A DNA stretch of 64,000 bases, taken from Flaveria trinervia (lineage: Eukaryota > Streptophyta > Magnoliopsida > Asterales > Asteraceae). The DNA is taken from positions 37,830,231 through 37,894,230 of the forward strand of contig CM046457.1 in NCBI GenBank assembly GCA_025506515.1. The letters run 5' to 3'. Under the pieces are notes generated by a model that saw nothing but the letters and a program-made list of their open reading frames with translations, was not told the origin of the DNA and searched no databases. The position numbers and the translations under genes were made by a program. Position 1 is the first letter of the stretch; each line of letters opens with the position of its first letter. Of this stretch, positions 55,174 through 64,000 are shown piece by piece.

Positions 55174-57299
55174 TGTAACACCCGGTTATTTAATTATTTT
55201 GAAGCTGAAGAAGGAAGAAAAAGAAATAAAGTTCAAAGTCGAGGGACCAAACTCGCCAACGAGAGAAAGTTGGGTGAGTGGGAGTATTTAAGGGAGAGGG
55301 CAGCCCTTACCCTCTCCCCACACCCACAAATCAGCCAAAGAAGAGAGAAAAAGGGAGAAAAGTTTATTCGGGTTGGTTCAAGGGAGCAAAATCATTGAGT
55401 AGTGGGTCAAATTGAAGCTCTTCTCGTTGTGGTCGTTTGTGTGAGTTCTAGGATCCTCTTTTACATGTTTGGGAATGATTTGGGGCTGGAACACATCTGA
55501 AAATTAGGTTTTTGAGTGTGTGTATGTTTGGCCCGTTTATGTATGTATGGGTGTGTGTATGATTCGTTTGGGTCTTTCTTTTGAGCTCGTGTCTTCTTGA
55601 ATGGTGTTGCGGTATGCATTCCTAAGGTTAGGATGGTTGATTAAAGCTTAAGATGGTTTTAGATGAGCTTGGAGGTCAAAAATGGCAGATTGAGTTCGGG
55701 GGTGAGCTGCATTCTGCACAGCTAGGGCTATGCGACCAAAGGCATGCCAGTCGTGCGACTGGAGCCATACACCTGCCAGTCGTGCGACTGAGAGTCAATC
55801 ACATGGGGAGTCATGCGACTGAGGTTCCATTCGCATAAGTGTTCATCGCCATTAATTCATCCGCATTAGATCCATTCGCATGGGACTCATTCGCATGGAG
55901 TCCATCTGCATTAGTTTCATTTGCACGATTGGGTGTTCATTCGCATAGGTGTTCATCCGTATTGGTTCAATCGCATGATGTTCAGTCGCCTGGAGGCCAT
56001 GCAACTGAAGGGTGCCCATACGCCCAAGTAGGGCTGGTGAACCCGAGGAAAGTGTAGTTTATGTACTGACTTTCGGGGGAAAGTGCAGATGTAAGTTTTG
56101 ACGTGAAAGTTCCTGTAAGTGCAGGTAAGATGACTGTTGAGGCCTTAGAGGGTATGTTGGGGATGATGATGATGCTGCATGATTATGCATGATGAATGTA
56201 TGATGTTGGCCTGTATGATGTTGATGACTGTGTATGTTATGTTCCTTATTATGACGTATGTTTATCTTTTATGTGGCTTTACGTGTTATGTTAATGAACG
56301 AAATGAAAGTAGTATGTAACGTAATGCGAAAGATAATGAAAGGGGAACATGAAGTAAGAATGCATGCATTAATAAATGATAAAGCAAAGAAAGTCTTGCA
56401 AGCCTTGTATGTCGGGACACGCCATTAAAAGGTGTTAGCCCAATGGTATGTTGGTTCGCTACCCCGGGAGGATGCACATCGGGGTCTTTCATTGTGATTG
56501 ACCATTTGTATAGCCCCATTGTTGCATACCCTAGGTACTGCGACTAGAGGTGCGATGCACCATTATAGCTGGTCTATGATAGGCCTAGGTCCAGTACCAG
56601 GAATAGCTGGGTATTGCATATAGTAGTGGTACGCCTAAACTCTACCCTAGGTGTTGTGATCAGAGGTGCGGAGCATCGTTATAGCTGGTCTATGATAGAC
56701 CTAACTCCAGCACCAGAATAGCAGGGTATTGTGCACTTAAACTCTACCCTAGGTACTGTGACTAGAGGTGCGGCGCGCCGTTAAAGTTGGTATACGATAG
56801 ACCTAGGTCTAGTACCAGGAATAGCTGGGTAAAGTTTATGGTTGAAGGGAAGGAAAGAGGTAATGAAGTAAGAATGAAAGCATGAAAGATTAAAGAAGAT
56901 AATAATGATATTATCTATGTGTACGTATGTTGTGTGATCGCATGAATGTAAAGTACGGTCTTAACGAAAGAAAAATATGTTTTATTATAAAACTAGAACT
57001 CACTCAGCAATGCTGACTTTGATGTGTTTCTAGTTGGCAGGTAATGATTGTTGAGGATGGCACGAGATGGCTACTCAGTTCTTTTGGAATGGCATCCATT
57101 TATAATGCTTTTGTGATGTAATGCAACAATATTTTTTTGTAATTGATCAACGATGTATTATTTTGCAAAAGTTTTTATGATGAAATGAGATGTCATTTTT
57201 GAATGTTTCCACTGCAATATTTTTGTAAGATAAATGAAAATGTATGTTTTATGTGCAATAATTTACCAGCTGTAAGCGTCCCGGGAACGGGGCATTACA
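55174..57299 (+). repeat. 5' LTR of G3
   Basis: 2126 bp, from TGTAACACCCGG to GGCATTACA. TATTTAAG at about 55285-55292 is a possible TATA box. A motif array at 55725-56030 has units CCAGTCGTGCGACTGG and CATTCGCATAGG. Three copies of a ~100 bp unit built on CTAGAGGTGCG..AGCTGGT..ATGATAGACCTAG lie at about 56530-56830. A block conserved with G2 and H lies at 56989-57060. Confidence 0.94.
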
Positions 57300-57302
57300 A
57301 AT

Positions 57303-57318
57303 TGGTATCAGAGCCAAA
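57303..57318 (+). other. Primer-binding site of G3
   Basis: TGGTATCAGAGCC after the LTR end, complementary to initiator tRNA-Met. Confidence 0.92.
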
Positions 57319-57650
57319 GTTTAAGTGAAATGGGTAAAATTTCAAAATAAAACCTTAACTTAAACTGAGAATGGGACGGAAAGGGAAGGGATGCCAATCT
57401 GAGTAGCTGCGTGCCATCAGGTATTTTTGTAAAGTTAACCGGTATTTTATGTGCTTGGTATGTGGTTATGTGTTGTTTGTAGATTTAAATACTGATGTGG
57501 TCAGGATAGGTAATGCTCGGGGTGTGAAGAGTAAAGTAAGTGGCTAATCAGAACTGGCCACTGTAGTTAGGGACTTGCTATAGTTGACATAAACTGAGTT
57601 GTTCTCTTGAATGACCGTGTTGGTGTTTGAATCTTTCAGTGTGCGTGTGA

Positions 57651-58920
57651 ATGGCTGGTGGTAGATCTTCAAAAGCCTCTCGTGGAGGTGGTCGTGATTG
57701 GCTTGGTGCTGAGCCGTGACCTAAGAGAGGAAGACCCAGAATGGAAAAGGTGGTTCCTGAAGAACCAGAGATCCCTCATCCGGAGGGTGCGACGAGACTG
57801 CCAATTAAGAGCCTTAGGAAAGGAGGCTGTTGTTGAAGAAGTTCATGAGGTCAGGCAGACGATCTTACCGTCTATAGTGACTGAAGTTATCAAGGCAGTA
57901 CGGGAAGGGAAAGGAAAGAGAGAAATAGGTCCTCGGGAGGACAGGAGCAACCGGAGCCTGAAACGGTTCTCCCGGATGATGAAGAAGAGGAGGATGAAGA
58001 AGAGCCCGTGCAGGACGTGACACGAGGCTGTAATTATGGGGCATTTCAACAATGCAAGCCCCCTACTTTTGATGGAAACGGCACTGCTGCAGCTCACTGG
58101 TGGGTGAAAGAAATGGAAGTTGTATTGAATATTAGTGAGTGTCGGGAGGACCAAAAAGTAAAGTTTGTTGCCCACTCTTTTGTGTACTCAGCTCTGTGCT
58201 GGTGGGACAATATAGTCCAAGCTAAGGGTAGCAGGGCTATTAGGAGGATAAGATGGTCGAAGCTGAAAAAGTTGGTGATTGAGGAGTTTTGTCCTCACCG
58301 GGAAATGGACAAGGTTGAAAGGGAGTTCCTGAAACTGGAGACGGGAACCATGACCCACCAATAGTACACCACAAAGTTCAACGAGATAGCACATCGGGTG
58401 CCAGATCAGGTGACGCCTCTGTCACGGAAGATTAAGAGGTACATTCAGGGTTTGCCAGCGGACATTCGTAGGCATATGATCATTGCCCGACCAAGCACGT
58501 TTAGGTCGGCGGTGGATTTGGCAGGGAGGTTATATGATGAGAGGGCTGTAGTGGTGGTGGCTGGAGGTAGCAGGAAGGGTGGAGGTGATCGAAACAGGAA
58601 TGGGAAGAGGTTTGATTGGGGTAATGTCTCGACGGTTAACAAGAAGGCATGGGTGGATGACCGCCGTGTGACCACATCGAGTGCGGGGTCAAAAATGTGT
58701 GGCAAGTGTGGAAGGGAGCATGCGGGAGAATGTAGGCTGGGATTGAACGAGTGCTTAAAATATGGGAAGACGGGGCATATAGCCAAGGACTGTCGTACGG
58801 TCTGATGCTTTAAATGTGGTGAAGAAGGTCACAAAAGTAGAGATTGCAAGAAGCCTAGGGTCGAGGGTTCTGGGGCGAAGAAAACGGAAGGTGAAGGGCC
58901 GAGGGCGAGCACTAGGGCAT
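57651..58920 (+). pseudogene. gag: gag of G3, frameshifted
   Basis: Starts at ATG 57651 (MAGGRSSKASRGGG), with an early TGA near 57708. The capsid part (58008-58364) reads CKPPTFDGNGTAAAHWWVKE, LCWWDNIVQAKG, EEFCPHREMDKVEREFLKLE, then a TAG at 58363 where a Gln codon is expected. Then come TPLSRKIKRYIQGLPADIR and a nucleocapsid part with three Cys/His motifs: CGKCGREHAGEC (about 58699), CLKYGKTGHIAKDC (about 58752, one Cys replaced by Tyr) and, after an in-frame TGA near 58803, CFKCGEEGHKSRDC (about 58807-58848). It is inactive as written. Confidence 0.88.
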
Positions 58921-59351
58921 TCACTATGACACAAGACGAAGCTAGGACGGACCCTGATGTTGTGTCTGGTACGTTTCTGGTGAACCAACTTTAGCTTCTG
59001 TGTTATTTGATTCGGGTGCCGGTAAAAATTTTATTTCTGCTGCTTTCTGTGCTAAGCCGCCTGTTGTAATAGACATGTCGATGCGCCATTCGATGTAGAA
59101 ACTGCCATAGGTAAGTCTACCAGGATTTCTGAGATGATAGAGAACTGTGATGTGGAACTAGAAGGTCATAAGTTTCCTGCTAGACCGTTCGTGATGACCT
59201 TAGGTGGTTTTGATTTGGTTCTTGGGATAGATTGGTTAGCGGACTTCGAGGCAAACATTATGTGTTGCAAGAAGATGATTCATCTGACAGCGCCTAAAGG
59301 GAGTTCAGTAACTGTTTATGGGGATCGGGTCACGACTACCCCGAAAGTAAT
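58921..59351 (+). pseudogene. pol: Protease region of G3 pol, cut by solo LTR H
   Basis: Retropepsin-like domain. The active site LFDSGAGKNFIS is at about 59005-59040. The flap-side text GHKFPARPFVMTLGGFDLVL and GIDWLADFEANI (59134-59340) ends at KVI, where H is inserted. Reading resumes at 61503 with the serine codon. A frame break occurs near 58985 and another near 59080. The DSG triad is intact. Confidence 0.87.
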
Positions 59352-61502
59352 TGCAACACCCGGTTATTTTTTTAAAAGAAGAATAAGAAATGAAGAATAA
59401 AAGTAGGAAATGCAATTTAACCCAAGTTGAGGGGTTAAAAGAGTCAAAAGGACAAAAGTACAAAAGTTGGTGTAAAGGTGGGCATGGCCACCCACCCTCA
59501 CTTCCCATCACCTTTTTCATTCGGTTAGAGAGAGAGAGTAGAAAACTTTCGGTTTGAAGAAGAAGAAGAAGAAGAGGCTGAATTCAAGGTAAGAATTCTA
59601 GGTTTTTAAGTGTTCATGTTGGGTTTTGTCTCGGTTATGTGCTTATGTGCTTGTGGGTGTTCGTGTGTGTGTGTTTTGTGGGTTTCTAGGTGTTTGAACT
59701 CATTTTCATACGGGTTAGAAGGAAGATACACCTAAATTTGCACGAGGTGAGTTTCTAGACCCCGGTTTTACTTGTTTTAAACTCTTCTTGGGGCTGAAAA
59801 TGTATTAAAACGATTTTACAATGTTTATGTATGTATACCTGTATGTATTATGCTTGTTTGATGATGTTCCTTAGGTGTCATTATGTTGTTCATGCTTAGA
59901 ATGACCTGGTAAGCTTAGAACTAATAGGCTTGAAGTTTGGGTTCGAAAATATCCTAGGAACATGTTGAGCAGAAGGTTCATGAACCTAAATAAGGCTCAT
60001 GCGCCTGGGAAATGCCTTAGAAATGGTTAAGTGTAACTCATGCGCCTGAACAGTACCCTCATGCACCCAGAATATTAGTCGGACGACTAAGTGTAGGGCC
60101 ATGCGCCCCAACAATGTCCATGCGTCCAAATAGCCATGTGCCTAAGTATCCATACGCCCGAATAGCCCATGCGCCTAAGTGTACATGCGTCTGAATGGAC
60201 CATACGCCCAAATAGTATCCATGCGCCTGAAGGGTTCATGCGCCTAAGTTTTAAAGCAGTTAAGTGTTGGCTGATGCGCCTGCATAGCGATGAAACGCCC
60301 AAACAGGGCTCATGCACCCAAATAGTGTCGATGTGCCTAAACACTTAGAATTTATTATGAAATTTTTGGGAGTCTGTGCTTTTAAGGTTTTGACCGAGGT
60401 TTGACTAGGGCCTATTAATGCTTGTCCTATGCATTATTTTGATTGCTTCATGATTTTTCCATATAATATTAATGTTTTTAGTGTGTGACTTTACGTGATG
60501 TGTTTATTATCGTAACGTAAAGTATTACTAATAATAAAGTGAAAGAGCAATGAAGAAGTCTTGCAAGCTTATAGGAAGTGCACGACCATGTTAAAATTTT
60601 ATTATTAATGCTTTTAGTGTGTGACTTTAAGTGTGTGACTTTTAAGCTTATAGGGCCTATTAATGCTTGTCCCATGCATTATTTTGATTGCTTCATGATT
60701 GTGCCATATTATTATAATGCTTTTAGTGTGTGATTTTAAGTGGAACCTAATTTAAAATTTTAACAAGTCTTGCAAGCTTATAGGAAGTGCACGACATGTT
60801 GTCGTTAGCTCAACTGTGATGCGGGTTAGCTACCCTATGATGCACACAAGGCCAATCAATTGAGATTGGCGGACCTTTGCAGCGTACCCTAGGTGACTGG
60901 GCCAGCCTTGTATACAGTATTTAGAGCCCCTTGTGGGAACAGAGGGCCCAGCACCATTTCCCTCGCGCATATAGTTTAGGGTATTGCTCATTGGTCCACA
61001 TAGACATTGAAAGATAATGATAGAAGAGTACAGAATAAACAAGGCATACAGTAAAGAAATAAAGCATTATTTGATTGTATAGTTAATGCGTGCTCACGTA
61101 TAAAGAGATAGAATTTCATAAAAGAGTATTTTCATATATATATATATACCTTACAGAAAGTATTTTATTACTTTTAAAACTAGAACTCACTCAGCAACGC
61201 TGACTTTTATACATTTTCAGTTGGCAGGTAATCATTGCTGAGGATGGCATGAGGGTGAAGCTACTCGGTAGGAAAAGACTGACATCCATTCATACTTATG
61301 ATTGCTGTTGTTTTGTAATGCAATTAAACAATTCTTTTGTATTTGATTAAACAATAGTGTATTGCTCAAAAACAATGTTTTTAATGAAATGAATGGCTTT
61401 TGTTAAAACAATTCTGCTGCTCATGCTTGTAAATTTATAATGTTTAATGTATTTAATGTTGTGAATGACCAACTATGAGGTCTCCGGGAATGGGGTCTTA
61501 CA
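59352..61502. repeat. Solo LTR H of another Gypsy family
   Basis: From TGCAACACCCGG to GTCTTACA, 2151 bp, with GTAAT before and ATAAT after (4 of 5 bases the same), while the G3 protein text continues across it. There is no internal region, so it is a solo LTR left by recombination between LTRs. A motif array (60000-60340) uses CATGCGCCTGAAT/CATACGCCC units, different from but like those of G1-G3. A segment at 60418-60490 is repeated at 60660-60735. The block 61175-61248 is shared with the G2/G3 LTRs. Confidence 0.88.
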
Positions 61503-64000
61503 ATAATCTCAATGGCAGTGGTGGGAAATTGTATGAGGCGTGGATGTAGCGCCTACTTGGCTTATGTAAAGGATGTGGATATGCCAACACCATAACTATC
61601 TGATGTACTGGTTGTGTGTGACTTTCCAGATGTGTTTCCAGAAGACCTACCAAGAGTGCCACCTCACAGAGATATCGAGTTCCAGATTGACCTGATACCG
61701 GGTGCCCAACCTGTTGCCAAGGCACCATATCGGTTGGCTCCAACAGAGATGAAGGAATTGATAGTGCAATTGCAAGAGCTGCTTGATAAGGGTTCATTAG
61801 ACCGAGTATCTCTCCTTGGGGTGCTCCAGTCCTGTTTGTGAAGAAGAAAGATTGTAGCATGAGGATGTGCATTGACTACCGTGAGTTGAACAAGCTAGCG
61901 GTGAAGAACCGATACCCCTTACCAAGAATAGATGATTTTTTTCGATCAGCTTCATGGTTCAGTTGGTTTTCAAGGATAGATCTTCGATCTTGTTACCATC
62001 AGTTGAAGGTGAAGGAGCAGGACATCCCTAAAACAGCTTTCCGCACGCGCTACAGTCACTACGAGTTTCTTGTCATGTCTTTTGGCTTGACCAATGTGCA
62101 AGCTACTTTTAGGGAGCTGATGAATCGGGTGTGTCGGCCAATGTTGGATAAATCAGTGATTGTGTTTATTGATGATATCCTGATTTATTCGAAGAGCGAG
62201 ATTGAGCACGCCGGTCACATTCGGGAGGTTCTGGAGACGTTGTGCATTTTGGTTGCGCGAAGTTCAGTTCTTGGGTCATGTGGTGAATCCTGACGGGATT
62301 ATGGTGGACCCGGAAAAGGTGGAGGCGGTGATGCAATGGAAGTCTCCAAAGATGCCATCTGAGATTCGTAGCTTCTTGGGTTTGGCGGGCTACTATAGAA
62401 GATTTATCCAAGACTTTTCTAAGATCGCTTCTCCACTAACCAAGATGACCCGGAAGGATGTGAAGTTTGTATGGGGTCAAGCTCAATAGAAGGCGTTCGA
62501 AGAACTGAAGGCGAGGTTGACTCAAGCTCCTGTTCTGTCATTACCCGATAGAAGTGAAGATCTGGTGGTCTATTCTAATGCTTCCTACTCGGGTTTGGGG
62601 TGTGTGTTAATGCAAAGAGGGAAGGTTATAGCTTATGCATCCTGGCAGTTGAAGGTTCATGAGGTCAATTATCCTACTCGTGACTTGGAGCTAGTAGTCG
62701 TGGTCTTTGCGCTAAAGATTTATAGGCACTATCTTTACGGGACGAAGTGCACCATTTTCACTGACCACAAGAGCTTAGAAGTACTTCTTCGAGCAGAAAG
62801 ATTTGAACATGAGGCAGAGAAAATGGTTGGAGCTTATAAAGGACTACGATTGTGAGATTCATTACCATCCAGGCAAAGCCAACGTGGTGACTGATGCCCT
62901 TAGCCAAAAAGAGAGGCCCGAGCCGATTCAGGTGAAAACATATCAACTAATCATGACCTCTTACGTGATGAAGCAAGTCAAAGAGTTTCAAGATAAGGCA
63001 TCGAAAGAAGATCATCTTAACTCGGAGAGAATGAGAGGTCTGGTTGGGGAATTGGGTGAAAACACATTTGGTGTTAAAAACCGATTTGGACGGGTGTGGA
63101 TTCCTCGTTTTGGGGATCTACGGGTGAAGATTTTGGATGAAGCTCACAAGACTCGATACTCCATTCATCCAGGGGCCACAAAGATGATCAAGACATGAAG
63201 AAGGATTATTGGTGGCTGGGTATGAAACGTGACATAGTGGAGTATGTGAGTAAATGCCTTACTTGTCTACAGGTGAAGGTCGAGGATCAGAAGCCGTATC
63301 GAAAGATCTAACCTTTGGATATACCTGAATGGAAGTGGGAGCACATCACCATGGATTTCATTACGAAGTTGCCGCGTACTCCGAAGGGATATGATGCTAT
63401 ATGGGTGATTGTTGACCGTTTGACGAAGAGTGCTCACTTCCTACTGATCCACGAGACTCATCTGAGAGGTTGGCTGATCTGTTTATCAAGGAAATTGTAA
63501 CTCGTCATGGTGTGCCAGTGTCTATTGTGTCTAATCGCGACACCCGGTTTACATCTAAATTCTGGAAGAAATTCCACGACGCCATGGGGACGAGGTTACA
63601 TATTAGCACGGCTTATCATCCCCAGACTAATGGTCAGTCAAAGAGGACCATTCAGACATTAGAGGACATGCTTCGGGCATGTGTTATTGATTATGGGGGA
63701 ATTGGGGATGACCACATACCGTTAGCTGAATTCTCATACAACAACAGTTATCATGCCAGCATCGGTATGCCACCTTATGAGATGCTATATTGTAGGAGGT
63801 GCAGAACGCCCGCCTGTTGGGGTGATATTGGTCAGAAAGAACTGGGGAGCATCGAGGTGATCGAGGCTACAATTGAAAAGCTCGAATAGATCAAGGCCTT
63901 CATGAAGGCAGCCAAAGATAGACAGAAGTTGTATGCTGATAAACAACACAGACCGATTGAATTCTAGGTGGGTGACCGGGTTATGTTGAAGGTCTCACCA
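61503..64000 (+). pseudogene. pol: RT, RNase H and integrase of G3 pol, decayed
   Basis: RT: VCDFPDVFPEDLPRVPPHRD, APYRLAP, CIDYRELNKLAVKNRYPLPR, DLRSCYHQLKVK and the catalytic VFIDDILIYS (about 62160-62192). RNase H (62517-62855): the first catalytic Asp is Asn in VYSNAS (about 62572), while later FTDHKSL is intact. Integrase: zinc part HPGATK and CLTC, core ITMDFITKLP (about 63347), second Asp lost in SNRDTRF (about 63530), and QSKRT in place of QSERT (63641-63643). Premature stops at about 62488, 63308, 63886 and 63966 lie at places where G1 or the family has Gln or other codons. It is non-functional. Confidence 0.92.

Larger units (their letters stand above)
55174..64000 (+). mobile_element. 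Gypsy chromovirus G3, 5' part, interrupted by solo LTR H
   Basis: 5' LTR 55174-57299, primer site, gag, protease, then solo LTR H, then RT, RNase H and integrase to the window end. Inserted in G2 gag; the five bases before it are TCGGG. Chromodomain and 3' LTR lie beyond the window. Tekay/Del-like is inferred from the domain order and the chromodomain in G1. Confidence 0.93.

Overview
This 64 kb window is plant nuclear DNA made almost entirely of LTR retrotransposons inserted into one another. I found no host gene, tRNA, rRNA, CRISPR array or bacterial feature. The evidence is long terminal repeats, primer-binding sites matching plant initiator tRNA-Met (TGGTATCAGAGC), polypurine tracts, gag/pol domains of the Copia and Gypsy superfamilies, and target-site duplications. 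A flowering plant, probably a eudicot and possibly an asterid such as Asteraceae, is my inference from the element types. The window alone does not prove it.

Layout. (1) 1-18841: an older + strand Copia element A, with element B of the same family (447-12893) inserted in its integrase. A itself sits in the integrase of a Gypsy chromovirus G1, whose 3' end follows (18842-20581). (2) 20582-31350: minus-strand Copia remnants, element F (gag plus 5' LTR) abutting and interrupting element E. (3) 31351-31866: AT-rich orphan sequence. (4) 31867-55173: Gypsy G2. Its 5' LTR is split by minus-strand Copia element C (32765-52898, TSD GGGGA), and C is split by + strand Copia element D (34183-46405, TSD CACCA). 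(5) 55174-64000: Gypsy G3, inserted in the gag of G2 and itself interrupted by a solo LTR H (59352-61502). The relative ages are therefore G1 > A > B; G2 > C > D; G2 > G3 > H; E > F.

The most interesting content is a third coding region, called ORF3 here, in sense orientation between pol and the 3' LTR. Two distinct Copia families carry it: A/B/D and C/E. It is long (about 3.3 kb in A/B/D), with an N-terminal globular domain around a QFW motif, acidic and lysine-rich linkers, coiled-coil-like segments and a C-terminal domain. In C and E it has what looks like its own transcription unit: a repeat array of the LTR type, a TATAAATA box, a leader exon of about 110 nt, and a 551-562 bp leader intron with matching donor and acceptor sites ending at the ATG. 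Element C has lost nearly all gag-pol but keeps this unit. In A/B/D, LTR-type motif arrays also precede ORF3, and A retains a TATAAATA box about 65 bp upstream of the start.

All coding regions are broken by frameshifts or stops. Many breaks are single-base losses in homopolymers, which could be decay or residual long-read error. G3 shows decay of the methylated-cytosine type (CAG to TAG).
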